64,000 nucleotides of DNA from Leeuwenhoekiella sp044542075 (GCF_044542075.1 NZ_JBITTU010000005.1:300181-364180); one strand, 5' to 3'; positions 36,666 to 45,581 are shown, counted from the first letter of the stretch. Notes: generated by a model not told the origin, from the sequence alone. Translations and numbers: made by a program.

Positions 36666-39600
36666 ATGAAAAATGTTACTCTGTATCGATCTTTTTTAAA
36701 AGTTCGGTTTTTATTTAAACTTTTTAGTGTGAGTTTACTTTTGCTCACATTTTCTTCAACATTAAGCGCACAATCAACAAACACTAAAATTAAAGGAACT
36801 GTTTTAGACAATACAGGAGTACCACTTATGGGTGCCGAAATTATTGTTACGAATACAGCTACCGGCTTTGTTTTTGGAGCTGTGGCTAATGAGAAAGGAG
36901 AATTTTCACTAAATCAATTACCATTAGGTGGGCCATACACTGTTGCAGCTCGGTATATGGGATTTCAAGAAGTTATAAGAGATAACATAACACTTAACTT
37001 GAGTGATGTGGTAGATCTTGATTTTATATTGCAGGAAGAATCAACATCACTCGATGCGGTAACAATTAAAGCTACAAACCTTACAAAACGTATAGATCAG
37101 CTAGGAGCCTCAACTAAAATCAGCAGTACACAAATTAAAAATCTACCTACTGAAGGAAGAAATTTTACAAACCTTACGAGTCTTTCTCCGCTTCAGGGAG
37201 GTGGTTCTATAAACCTGGGAGGTCAGCGTAGATCGTCTACAAATGTTACTATAGATGGTGTAAACTTTAGAAATCAACTTACAGCGGGCGAGGTAGGTCA
37301 GGGACCTTATACAATTTCATTAGAGGCCATACGCGAATTTGAAGTAAGTACAAATGACTATAATGTAACTCAAGGTCGACAGGGTGGTGGTGCAATTACC
37401 TCTGTTACAAAATCAGGAACTAATGAGTTTACCGGCAGTACTTTTTTTTACCATAGAGCAGATGCGCTGCAAAGCAATTATAACATACAGGGAGAACGTC
37501 GAGAAGCAGATTTTTACAATTCTCAATATGGTCTAAGCTTAGGCGGACCCTTAGTTAAAGATAAATTGCATTTCTTTTTAGTTTATGAGCGTCAGGATGC
37601 CGGCGACCCGGTTAGTATAGCAGATATACAAAGTGATGACGATGCGAACCGTCTGGGAATTACTCAGGCGAGTTTAGATCGTTTTTTACAAATAGGTAGA
37701 GATAGTTATGGTCTGGGCGATCAACAGCAAATAGGGCAGTTTGATAGAGAGACCCACGTAAATAACTTATTTGTACGTTTAGACTGGCAAATAAATAAGA
37801 AGCATAAACTCACATTACGTAATTTGTTCAATAAATGGGAAAATCCATTAAGTGTAAGTGATAACAGTAATATTGAAGTTGCAGAAACCTATTCAGATTT
37901 TGAGTCTCAAGAGAATAGTACTTTTCTATCGCTACGTTCTGTGTTTTCTCAAAAGGTAACAAACGAACTTAAATTTCAATACCAGCATGCAGAACGCGCA
38001 TATACGCCAAGTTCTCAACTCCCATCATCAAATATACCCAGGGCTATAGTACAGGTTTCATCAGAATTACCTAATGGTACTAATCGCACGCAAAGTGTTC
38101 AATTAGGAGGCCAGCGTTATACGCCAGAAACCAATGTTGAAAACCAGTTTCAGTTTACTAATATAACCTATGTAAATGCTGGTAAATTTAATTTTACTTT
38201 GGGTACAGATAATATGATTACATCATTAGAGACGTTACTTTCTAATGAACAAAACGGGCGATTCTTTTTTGATTCTTTAGATGATTTTGCAAATTTAAAT
38301 CCGTCGCGTTATGCACGTGAAGTGCCTTTACAAGGTTTACCTATTGTAAAGCAAACTGTTCTCGATCTTTCTTTATTTGCCCAGGTAGATTTTGAGATCA
38401 CACCAGACTTAGACTTCACAGGTGGTGTGCGTTGGGATGCAACTTACTTTCAAGATGCTGCAGAATTTAATCCTGTTGTATTTAATGAACTGGGAATTCG
38501 CACCGATGAGCGACCTAATGATTATGATAACATACAGCCCCGTTTTCAGTTAACGTGGAATGTAAAAGGCAAAAGCAGAGATATTTTAAAATTAGGAGGT
38601 GGTATGTTTACGGCTCAACCACATTACTATGCGCAGGTAAATAATATTCAAAATAGTGGTACTTTGTTAGGTGCGATTGATGTTACAGGAGCGAATGTGC
38701 CTACACCTAATTTTCCGGGTTATCGCAATGATCCTTCAACGGTGCCGGGAATTCCTGAAGGCGTTACCGCATTCTCAACAATTAACGCTGTAGCTGAAAA
38801 TTTTGAAGTGCCTACTATTTTTAAGGGTAACTTGAGTTATACACATTTCTTCGGAAGCAGATATAGTCTGGGATTCAATGCGCTTTTAAGTCATACTAAA
38901 AATAATTATGTTTATCAGGAAACTAATTTAGTAGCAGAACCTTACTTTATCACTCCAGAAGGAAGACCTGTATTTGTACCTGCCGAAAGCATAGGAGAAG
39001 ACGGAAGAACAGATTGGACAAATTCAAGAATTTCTGAAGCAGTAGGTAGAACCTTAGTATTGAGACCAGATGGTATTCTTGATAATGCATCTTTAATAGT
39101 AGAGGGCACAGCACGCCTGGGTGACGATGGTTATGTAAATGCAAGTTTTACGCTAAATAGAGCAAAAGATAATTCTTCTTACAACTGTTGTGTTGCAAAC
39201 ACCTCTACGTTTTTACCGGTTACAGGAGATCCCAGAGCGCTCAATTATGGGTATTCAGATAATCAATTTGGAAGTAAATTTGTTATAAATGGCGCATCAC
39301 CTACATGGAAAGGTTTCGTTTTAGGAGCTACAATTACCGGTACTGGTGGTACCCGTTATAGTTTGATGACGGCAAGTAATACCAGTGCAAATGGAGACTT
39401 CAACCTGAGTAATGATATTGCGTATATTTTTGATCCTAACGACCCCAATACCCCACAGAATATACGGGATGCATATAATCAGATTTTAGCAGATCCTGAA
39501 ACTTCATCAGGATTTAAAGACTATTTAAAAGCAAGTTATGGAGGGTTTGCAGAACGTAATGGTGGTAAAAATCCATTTGCAGCAACCATAGATTTAAGGC

Positions 39601-39857
39601 TTCAGAAAAAATTTGTTTTTAAAGGAGCCAAAACGCACGCTTTAGAATTATCTGCAGACATCTTCAACTTTTCAAACTTACTTAATAAGGATTGGGGCAA
39701 CACCAATAATTTTGGAAATAGAGACCTTATGCGGATAAATGGTTTTGATGCGACTACACAATCGTACACCTATGGTGTACAAACAGGGGCTGGTACAGAA
39801 CCTATAAACGGAACCCCCTGGAGACTACAATTGGGAATGCGTTACTCTTTCAATTAA
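36666..39857 (+). CDS. Oar-like TonB-dependent receptor
   Basis: The 1063-residue protein has a signal peptide ending near LSAQS and a carboxypeptidase regulatory-like domain (TKIKGTVLDNTGVPLMGAEI and VANEKGEFSLNQLPLGGPYT). Its plug (IKNLPTEGRNFTNLTSLSP, RRSSTNVTIDGVNFRN) matches the OmpA-related Oar group rather than SusC. No SusD gene follows. A phosphodiesterase gene lies 59 bp downstream, with a hairpin between them. The shared context suggests uptake of a phosphorylated compound, which is inference. The 204 bp upstream probably carry its promoter. Confidence 0.93.
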   Translation: MKNVTLYRSFLKVRFLFKLFSVSLLLLTFSSTLSAQSTNTKIKGTVLDNTGVPLMGAEIIVTNTATGFVFGAVANEKGEFSLNQLPLGGPYTVAARYMGFQEVIRDNITLNLSDVVDLDFILQEESTSLDAVTIKATNLTKRIDQLGASTKISSTQIKNLPTEGRNFTNLTSLSPLQGGGSINLGGQRRSSTNVTIDGVNFRNQLTAGEVGQGPYTISLEAIREFEVSTNDYNVTQGRQGGGAITSVTKSGTNEFTGSTFFYHRADALQSNYNIQGERREADFYNSQYGLSLGGPLVKDKLHFFLVYERQDAGDPVSIADIQSDDDANRLGITQASLDRFLQIGRDSYGLGDQQQIGQFDRETHVNNLFVRLDWQINKKHKLTLRNLFNKWENPLSVSDNSNIEVAETYSDFESQENSTFLSLRSVFSQKVTNELKFQYQHAERAYTPSSQLPSSNIPRAIVQVSSELPNGTNRTQSVQLGGQRYTPETNVENQFQFTNITYVNAGKFNFTLGTDNMITSLETLLSNEQNGRFFFDSLDDFANLNPSRYAREVPLQGLPIVKQTVLDLSLFAQVDFEITPDLDFTGGVRWDATYFQDAAEFNPVVFNELGIRTDERPNDYDNIQPRFQLTWNVKGKSRDILKLGGGMFTAQPHYYAQVNNIQNSGTLLGAIDVTGANVPTPNFPGYRNDPSTVPGIPEGVTAFSTINAVAENFEVPTIFKGNLSYTHFFGSRYSLGFNALLSHTKNNYVYQETNLVAEPYFITPEGRPVFVPAESIGEDGRTDWTNSRISEAVGRTLVLRPDGILDNASLIVEGTARLGDDGYVNASFTLNRAKDNSSYNCCVANTSTFLPVTGDPRALNYGYSDNQFGSKFVINGASPTWKGFVLGATITGTGGTRYSLMTASNTSANGDFNLSNDIAYIFDPNDPNTPQNIRDAYNQILADPETSSGFKDYLKASYGGFAERNGGKNPFAATIDLRLQKKFVFKGAKTHALELSADIFNFSNLLNKDWGNTNNFGNRDLMRINGFDATTQSYTYGVQTGAGTEPINGTPWRLQLGMRYSFN

Positions 39858-39880
39858 AAATTATTCTAACTATAGATGAA

Positions 39881-39904
39881 AAAGGCTCCTTACAGGGAGC
39901 CTTT
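39881..39904 (+). terminator. Hairpin between receptor and phosphodiesterase genes
   Basis: A 9-bp stem aaaggctcc / ggagccttt with a 6-base loop is followed by a weak T-tract (tttaat). It may attenuate rather than stop transcription into the next gene. Confidence 0.55.
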
Positions 39905-39916
39905 AATACACAACCT

Positions 39917-41278
39917 ATGAACACATATATTTTAAAAGCTACATTAGTTTTTTTTACGATGGTAATGACTAACGCGGTAAAGGCTCAGAATACCCGTATT
40001 GTAGATCACGTAGTTTTAATTTCAATAGACGGTTTTAGACCCGAATTTTATAAAGAATCAAAATGGCCGGTTCCTAATATAAAAACCTTTGCTGAAAGCG
40101 GAGTGACTGCAAATGGTGTACGAGGGGTTTTTCCATCAGTGACCTACCCATCACATACAACCTTAATAACAGGAGCATTACCCGCAACTCATGGTATTTA
40201 TTACAATAGTCCGTTTGAGTATGATGAGCCTTCAGAAAAATGGTATTGGGAGTATAATTTAATCAAGACACCTACTTTATATGATGCTGTTAAAAAGAAG
40301 GGTTTGACGAGCGCAAGTTTCATCTGGCCGGTTTCTGTAGGTGCCCCCGTAACCTATAATATTCCCGAAGTATGGACGCTTGACAGAGCGTATGGGAGAA
40401 TTGAACCTATGCGCGATAACGAGACTCCAAAAGGATTGTTAGCAGAAATGGAAACCGCAGTGCTTGGTAAAATGAATGAACGCACATTTAATGGAGATTA
40501 TTTAAATAGGGAAGATCGTACCGGGGAGATGGCGGCTTACGTACTGGAAGAGTATAAGCCTAATTTTATGACCATACATCTTATTGCAAGTGATCACTTT
40601 CAGCACGAAGAGGGTAGGGAAGGAAAAAAAGTTCCGTTTGCATTAGCTGCGATTGATCGTGCTATAGGTAAGATTAAGGAAGCTGCAGAGCGCGCAGGTG
40701 TTTTAGATAGAACGACATTCATTATTACCGGAGATCACGGTTTTGTAGATATTCATTCCGCTTTAAAACCTAATGTATGGTTGAGTGAACTAGGAATTGT
40801 AAATGCAGATACAGAACGCAAAGAGTGGAAGGCTTATTTTAATACATCAGGGGCTGCTGCTTTTTTACATTTAAAAGATAAAAATGACACCAAAACTCTG
40901 GCTGAAATTAATGCGAAATTAGCTGGTTTGCCGGTATCAATAAAAAAATTATTTAGAGTAGTTGGACAAGAAGAGCTACAAGAAATAGGGACAGATCCTA
41001 ATGTGGTATTAGCTATAAACCCTATTCCCGGGATTGCAATGTCTGGTAAAGCTACAGGGCCACTTTTAGAAGCACGTTCTGGCGGGACCCACGGCTATTT
41101 TCCTGATATTAAGCAAATACAAACAGGGTTTGTGATTTCTGGAGCAGGAGTAGCTAGTATTTCAAAACAGATTGATGTAATAGGTCTTGAGGATATAGCG
41201 CCTTTAATATCAAAACTTTTAAACCTTGACTTTGCCGTTAAAGATGGGATTTACCATCCCGGAATTATTGTAGAATAG
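39917..41278 (+). CDS. Alkaline phosphatase superfamily, nucleotide pyrophosphatase/phosphodiesterase (NPP) type
   Basis: This 453-residue exported enzyme has signal cleavage near VKAQN. The metal and nucleophile motifs of NPP enzymes are clear: ISIDGFRPEF with Asp38, nucleophile Thr76 in PSVTYPSHTTLITG, HGIYYNSPF, HLIASDHFQHEEG and ITGDHGFVDIH, with a late GTHGYFP His. NPPs cleave phosphodiester or pyrophosphate bonds in nucleotides or lysophospholipids. It is probably periplasmic or surface-exposed and would feed the upstream receptor or use its product. Only 11 bp separate its stop from the converging Crp-type gene. Confidence 0.92.
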   Translation: MNTYILKATLVFFTMVMTNAVKAQNTRIVDHVVLISIDGFRPEFYKESKWPVPNIKTFAESGVTANGVRGVFPSVTYPSHTTLITGALPATHGIYYNSPFEYDEPSEKWYWEYNLIKTPTLYDAVKKKGLTSASFIWPVSVGAPVTYNIPEVWTLDRAYGRIEPMRDNETPKGLLAEMETAVLGKMNERTFNGDYLNREDRTGEMAAYVLEEYKPNFMTIHLIASDHFQHEEGREGKKVPFALAAIDRAIGKIKEAAERAGVLDRTTFIITGDHGFVDIHSALKPNVWLSELGIVNADTERKEWKAYFNTSGAAAFLHLKDKNDTKTLAEINAKLAGLPVSIKKLFRVVGQEELQEIGTDPNVVLAINPIPGIAMSGKATGPLLEARSGGTHGYFPDIKQIQTGFVISGAGVASISKQIDVIGLEDIAPLISKLLNLDFAVKDGIYHPGIIVE

Positions 41279-41289
41279 TAAGATTGATT

Positions 41290-41910
41290 TTAGAGTTTCT
41301 GAGCAAGGGATATTGTCTGGCGTGAAGCACCAGCAATATCCCCCAGCTCTTGCTGGGTAAGTAAATCATATAAGCTGTATTCTTCATTTTCAGCATCAAT
41401 AATTTTTACTTTGTATAAGGTGCGCAAGCTTTTAATTTTTAATACAGGATCTTTTTCTTTTATAATTTTTATTTTCTTCTCACTCTGGCACCAGCGTTTG
41501 ACTAAATACGACATAAACCACTCTGCTAAAAATGGATCTTGAGGTACAATCTCTTTAAAAAAGTCTAAGTTATAAACTCTTATTGTTGTGCTGACTAAGG
41601 TTTTAGAAAACTCAAAAAACTGATTGTTGAGGTATTTTAAATTACCAAAATAATCACCAGTATGAATGATGTCATGAACAAACTCGGTTCCTGTCTCTGT
41701 GTACGAACCAAGTTTTACAGCTCCACTTACAATCTGATAAATATAGCCTTGATTTGCCGGTGGTTGATAAATATAAGTTCCTTTTTTAAACGTTATAAGT
41801 TTAGACCGGTCTTCAAGTTTATGATAATTAGAATCCTTTAAATAAGCATATAAACAGAACTTATTAAAATTCTGATATTCGTTTACAGGCGCGGCGAAAG
41901 TAATATTCAT
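41290..41910 (-). CDS. Crp/Fnr-family transcriptional regulator with short C-terminus
   Basis: This 206-residue protein has a cyclic-nucleotide-binding-like beta-roll (FKKGTYIYQPPANQGYIYQI, VKLGSYTETGTEFVHDIIHTGDYFG) and a long dimer helix. The C-terminal HTH reads LLTQQELGDIAGASRQTISLAQKL and stops there. Crp/Fnr proteins normally continue 15-25 residues past the recognition helix to form the winged beta-hairpin, so the wing is missing or minimal. It ends 11 bp from the converging phosphodiesterase gene. The effector is unknown and no Fe-S cysteine cluster is present. Confidence 0.85.
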   Translation of the reverse strand: MNITFAAPVNEYQNFNKFCLYAYLKDSNYHKLEDRSKLITFKKGTYIYQPPANQGYIYQIVSGAVKLGSYTETGTEFVHDIIHTGDYFGNLKYLNNQFFEFSKTLVSTTIRVYNLDFFKEIVPQDPFLAEWFMSYLVKRWCQSEKKIKIIKEKDPVLKIKSLRTLYKVKIIDAENEEYSLYDLLTQQELGDIAGASRQTISLAQKL

Positions 41911-42012
41911 AGTATTTTAAAAATAGAATTTTTAAAAAACCAGATTGTTATCTACAGGTTATGCCTAAGTTAAAAGGAACATCAACTTTAAGTAACTTAA
42001 CTATTTATTTAG

Positions 42013-42855
42013 CTAAGCATACAGGGTATTGTCGTGTACGATAACGTGCTGTTTAACCTTATCCTGAAATTCGTTTGGAGACTGATTGGTGTGTAATTTG
42101 AAAAACCGACTAAAATAGGAGGGGTCTTTAAACTGGAGATTGTAAGCGATTTCTTTAATGGTATTTTCGCTGTGAATAATTTGGCGTTTCGCTTCAAGAA
42201 TAACCCGGTCGTGTATTAATTGAACAGCCGTTTTATCTAATTTTTCTTTCAATATTTGATTGAGTCTCTTAGTACTCATATCGAGTTTGTTTGCGTAAAA
42301 ATCTGCTTTACGTTCTTCATAAAAATTGAGTTCGATGAGCATCATAAACTCATAAATGCGTTTCTCATTAATATCTTGCAGGGTAAAATGCTGTTCTTTT
42401 AACTGAATTAATTTCAGTAGAAAAACCTTGAGAAGCGCTTTAATCATAATGAGATTTACTTCATCCTGACTGTATTCTTCATTCATCAAATTGTAAATCG
42501 CCAGAAGACCTTTCTCACTTTCATCTGTTACCTGAAGACAGGAAAATTCGCCCTGAATATTAAACATCCTAAAAACATCGAGTAAAAATTCCTTTAGGTC
42601 ATCTTCAAGGAGTTCTTGCTTAAACGAAATAAGTACTCCTTTTTTACCCGCTTTATTGAGTTGGTGTACACGGTAGGGCGGAATCAAATAAATCCAATCG
42701 CCTCTTAAAGTTTGAAAATCGTGCTGTGGCTCGTGTAGCGCTTCCTCATTATTCAACCATACAATTTCAAAAAACTCACGCCGTCCCGGGTCATCTAAAT
42801 AAGAAGGAGGACAATTAGCAAGATCACGTATGTAAATGGTTTTATCGCTGAGCAT
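42013..42855 (-). CDS. AraC-family transcriptional regulator
   Basis: This 280-residue protein has a cupin-like N-terminal sensor half (FFEIVWLNNEEALHEPQHDF, YLIPPYRVHQLNKAGKKGVL) and a C-terminal double HTH (DMSTKRLNQILKEKLDKTA, then IKEIAYNLQFKDPSYFSRFFKLHTNQSPNEF). It is divergent from hxlB with a 200-bp shared region carrying two direct-repeat elements suited to AraC binding. It is therefore the likely regulator of hxlBA and of itself. The N-terminal ligand is unknown; a sugar phosphate or an aldehyde would fit the neighbouring pathway. Confidence 0.92.
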   Translation of the reverse strand: MLSDKTIYIRDLANCPPSYLDDPGRREFFEIVWLNNEEALHEPQHDFQTLRGDWIYLIPPYRVHQLNKAGKKGVLISFKQELLEDDLKEFLLDVFRMFNIQGEFSCLQVTDESEKGLLAIYNLMNEEYSQDEVNLIMIKALLKVFLLKLIQLKEQHFTLQDINEKRIYEFMMLIELNFYEERKADFYANKLDMSTKRLNQILKEKLDKTAVQLIHDRVILEAKRQIIHSENTIKEIAYNLQFKDPSYFSRFFKLHTNQSPNEFQDKVKQHVIVHDNTLYA

Positions 42856-42913
42856 TCTAGGGAGTGCGTTAGGTTAATTTTGAGTTTAATACGATGTAAA
42901 GAGAGTCTAATTT

Positions 42914-43012
42914 CCATATAGTACCACGATTGCAAGTGTTATTAACAAAATTTTATGTGTGATTGGCAAATTGTACCAGACATCTGCCATATAGTAACAC
43001 CGCTCTGCAAGT
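42914..43012 (+). promoter_or_regulatory. Direct-repeat operator candidate for the AraC regulator
   Basis: Two similar elements lie upstream of hxlB. In each, ccatatagta is followed by tgcaagt (42914-42923 with 42931-42937, and 42987-42996 with 43006-43012), with internal spacers of 7 and 9 bp. The elements start 73 bp apart, close to seven helical turns. The downstream element ends 8 bp before the -7 box, where an AraC activator would replace a -33 contact. Confidence 0.6.
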
Positions 43013-43035
43013 TCATCAGGTAACTTTGCAGAGCG
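43001..43035 (+). promoter_or_regulatory. hxlB promoter -7 box inside an inverted repeat
   Basis: TAACTTTG at 43021-43028 matches the Bacteroidota -7 consensus TAnnTTTG. No TTG is found at the expected -33 distance, which suits an activator-dependent promoter. A perfect 10-bp inverted repeat (cgctctgcaa 43001-43010, ttgcagagcg 43026-43035, 15-bp spacer) encloses the box. Confidence 0.55.
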
Positions 43036-43055
43036 TAATAAAAAGTAAAGAAAAT

Positions 43056-43637
43056 ATGGAACATTCAGATAGCGATTTAACAAACCTTAGTGAGCAGGCA
43101 ATGACTTCAATCATTAATGAGCACTTAGAACTTGTAAAACATTTTGATTTTAAGGAATTACGCAATATAGTTGCTCCAATCACAAACTCAGGGTCTATAT
43201 TTTTAATAGGTATGGGACGTAGTGGGCTTATGATGCAGGCAGCAGCAATGCGTTTGATGCATTTAGGTTTTGATGCATATGTAGTAGGTGAGACCACCAC
43301 ACCGGCCATACAGGAAGGTGATTTACTTATCGCAGGCTCGGGATCTGGAACCACGGCTACAGTAATTAGAGCAGCCAAGACGGCTAAAGAAGTGGGAGCA
43401 GAAGTTATAAGTTTTACGACTGATAAAACTTCAGAGTTAGCGGCATTGAGTACGTATGTTGTACACATACCAGCAGCGCAGAAGGAGGCGCATAACAATA
43501 CAATTTCAGAACAATATGCAGGAAGCCTTTTTGAACAGGGACTCTTATTGTTTTTTGACGCACTTATACAAACCCTTTGGAAGGTAGATGGCAGCAGTGC
43601 CGAGACCTTATACAAGCGTCATTCAAATTTAGAATAA
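43056..43637 (+). CDS. hxlB: 6-phospho-3-hexuloisomerase
   Basis: The 193-residue product from the ATG at 43056 is a SIS-domain isomerase: GSIFLIGMGRSGLMMQAAAMRLMHLG, EGDLLIAGSGSGTTATVIRAAKTAKEVG and ISEQYAGSLFEQGLLLFFDA. It converts D-arabino-3-hexulose 6-phosphate to fructose 6-phosphate. The upstream extension to 42963 runs through the promoter and is rejected. hxlA follows after 36 bp, so both ribulose monophosphate enzymes are made together. The pathway can fix formaldehyde or, in reverse, make ribulose 5-phosphate. Confidence 0.93.
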   Translation: MEHSDSDLTNLSEQAMTSIINEHLELVKHFDFKELRNIVAPITNSGSIFLIGMGRSGLMMQAAAMRLMHLGFDAYVVGETTTPAIQEGDLLIAGSGSGTTATVIRAAKTAKEVGAEVISFTTDKTSELAALSTYVVHIPAAQKEAHNNTISEQYAGSLFEQGLLLFFDALIQTLWKVDGSSAETLYKRHSNLE

Positions 43638-43673
43638 CACGAATACACTAATAAATAAATTAAAAAAAATAGT

Positions 43674-44303
43674 ATGACTAAGTTACAAGTAGCAATAGAT
43701 TTATTAAGTACTAAAGAGGCACTGGCTCTTGCAGAAAAAGTGGCACCTTACGTAGATATTATAGAATTAGGAACTCCGTTAATTAAGAGTGAAGGTGTTT
43801 CGGTAATACGAGCTATGAAAGATGCATTTCCTGACAAGCAGGTATTTGCAGATTTTAAAACTGCAGATACCGGTGAGTTAGAAGCGGGTCTTGCTTTTGA
43901 CGCAGGAGCAGATTTTGTTACGATTTTAGGATCTGTAGATGATGCGACGATTAAAGGAGCTGTTAAAGCAGCAAATGAGCGTAATAAAGGAGTTGTTGTT
44001 GATACAATAGGTGTTAAAGACCGCGTAAAACGCGCCAAGGAAGTTTCAGAATTTGGTGTAAAATTTGTTGAATTACACGCTGGTTTAGATGAGCAGGCGC
44101 TTGATGGTTATTCTGTTCAGGTGCTAATCGATGAAGCTAAAAGCGCCGGTGTACCGGTATCGATCGCAGGTGGTGTAAACAAAGATACCATCAAAGCAGT
44201 AAAAGAATCTGGAGCCGTAGTAGCCGTTGCCGGCGGTGCAATCTACGGGGCAGAAGATCCTGCAGCTGCAGCAAAAGAATTACGCGATATTCTAAATGCA
44301 TAA
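43674..44303 (+). CDS. hxlA: 3-hexulose-6-phosphate synthase
   Basis: This 209-residue TIM-barrel enzyme of the orotidine-decarboxylase superfamily shows KLQVAIDLLSTKEALALAEKV, IIELGTPLIKSEG, the catalytic DFKTADTGE motif, VDTIGVKDR and VSIAGGVNKDTIK. It condenses formaldehyde with ribulose 5-phosphate. The substrate motif DxKxxD is intact (ADFKTAD). It is the last gene of the hxlBA operon, which ends at a very strong hairpin terminator. Confidence 0.95.
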   Translation: MTKLQVAIDLLSTKEALALAEKVAPYVDIIELGTPLIKSEGVSVIRAMKDAFPDKQVFADFKTADTGELEAGLAFDAGADFVTILGSVDDATIKGAVKAANERNKGVVVDTIGVKDRVKRAKEVSEFGVKFVELHAGLDEQALDGYSVQVLIDEAKSAGVPVSIAGGVNKDTIKAVKESGAVVAVAGGAIYGAEDPAAAAKELRDILNA

Positions 44304-44322
44304 TTGAAGCAGCATTAAAAAG

Positions 44323-44364
44323 AAAACCCCCCTGCAAATCAACAGATTTGCAGGGGGGTTTTTG
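44323..44364. terminator. Strong hairpin terminator after hxlA
   Basis: An 18-bp perfect stem (aaaacccccctgcaaatc with its exact complement) and a 4-base loop are followed by a T-run. The A-run on the 5' side lets it also work for the minus-strand gene that ends at 44401. Confidence 0.95.
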
Positions 44365-44400
44365 TTTAATAGTGGTGAGCTATTCTTTGATTTGGTGGAA

Positions 44401-45197
44401 TTATAATTGTCCCATCTCACAACTTTTTTGCTTTTTTGCATCTTGTGTTTGTTTGTCATTATCAATATTAAGTTTAAAAATATTTAAACCAATACCTAAG
44501 GATACCCAGGGTTTGCCATGGCTATCCCATTGATAATTTTCTTGATTATTAATCCAGTCAAAACCTGAATATATACCAAACTGCACATTTCTATATTGAA
44601 ACATAAACCCTGTTAGAACTGTTGCGGTACTTACATCGGTAGATTTCCCGTCTTCTATACCAGATGCATTATCTGTATTAAGACCTACTGTACCTAAACC
44701 TGCACCCAATTGCCAATTGAAACTAAAGTCATCTTGGATAGGTTTTAAACGAATATTTAGCGTAGAGTTAAAGTTAAACTCTGAATCGAAAGAGAACTTC
44801 TTCTGAGGTCTCATTTTAATAGGGAGCGTTAGTAAGCCAATAGAAATTATTGCATCATTTTGATTTTTAACCACTTCGTGATATTTCGTAAAATCATCTT
44901 TGGATATGGTGAAGATTTTATTATTATAAATTTTCGCATAATCAGATTTTACATTAAAAGGTATTGCTATAAGTTCTACCGTAGTGTTACCCATGTTAAC
45001 GACTTTATATTTATAACTATCCAGATAAGTTGGTGTTATCGCCGTCGCGTCTGCAGTTGGTAAATTTTTTATTAAGGGAGTACCGCCTTCTTCTGAAATT
45101 TTAATGGGTACAGTAAGTTTGATAATATCTTGACTAAAAGCGACTGATGTAAATAGTACATAAATAATTAGTAAATAATTAGTAAATAATATTTCAT
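44401..45197 (-). pseudogene. Exported beta-rich protein gene, frameshifted in its signal peptide by an 11-bp tandem duplication
   Basis: The minus-strand frame reads openly from about 45229 to 44401 but contains no start codon before an internal Met at 44994. An ATG at 45197 begins MKYYLLIIY and then hits a stop. The cause is visible: the unit taaataattag occurs twice (45161-45171, 45172-45182). With one unit removed the ATG runs into MKYYLLIIYVLFTSVAFSQ, a good signal peptide, and continues for 261 residues. The mature part is beta-rich, with NWQLGAGLGTVGLNTDN and WVSLGIGLNIFKL suggesting an outer-membrane or adhesion-type protein. I do not recognise the family. An intact product from 44994 would lack export. 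Confidence 0.75.
45161..45190. repeat. 11-bp tandem repeat inside a signal-peptide coding region
   Basis: Two full copies of taaataattag plus an 8-bp third partial copy (taaataat, 45183-45190). The unit length is not a multiple of three, so gain or loss of one unit switches the reading frame of the overlapping gene. Confidence 0.9.
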
Positions 45198-45368
45198 AAT
45201 ATTTTGATTTTAAGTGGGTTGGTAATGTAAATTAAAGATTTTTAAATTTTTTCAACAAATCTTATATGCGGGTGTTTTCCACCTTTTTTATTTACCTCTT
45301 ACGATAATCTATATTCAAAGTATTTAGAGTAATGCTGATAAAACAAAAGCTTATAACCTCAATCTATT

Positions 45369-45581
45369 TTATAGTTTATTCTGCAAATGCTCAACTCGCT
45401 CAAAAGATTCATTCAAAAATTTTTCTATCTCCCACTCGATTGCTGCCTGCTCGTATTTTTGAACGGAAACTGAAGCGCTTTTTATTTCATATACTAAATC
45501 TTTACTCGTTTCGAGTTGTTTTTTCAAAAGTTCGAATTTTACCTTTCGTTCTTCAAGTAACAGTTTCATCTTGGCATTCAT
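45369..45581 (-). CDS. Small charged coiled-coil protein, unknown function
   Basis: A 70-residue open frame starts MNAKMKLLLEERKVKFELLKK and is almost entirely alpha-helical, with regular heptad-like hydrophobics and many Glu and Lys. It lacks a signal peptide and cysteines. Its start lies 78 bp from the divergent WYL regulator, and a candidate WYL operator sits between them, which supports its being a real, co-regulated gene. A plus-strand frame over the same bases has poor composition. No family is recognised. Confidence 0.5.
   Translation of the reverse strand: MNAKMKLLLEERKVKFELLKKQLETSKDLVYEIKSASVSVQKYEQAAIEWEIEKFLNESFERVEHLQNKL

Noticed and set aside
42963..43055. Longer N-terminus for hxlB
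   Set aside because: The extension crosses the -7 box and operator repeats and is not part of the SIS-domain family sequence.
43016..43615. A 199-codon open frame antisense to hxlB
   Set aside because: It mirrors the hxlB coding frame, has a cysteine- and serine-rich composition with no domain, and would run through the hxlB promoter region.
45161..45190. CRISPR-like repeats
   Set aside because: Two contiguous 11-bp units without spacers; a simple tandem duplication. No repeat-spacer array was seen anywhere in the window.
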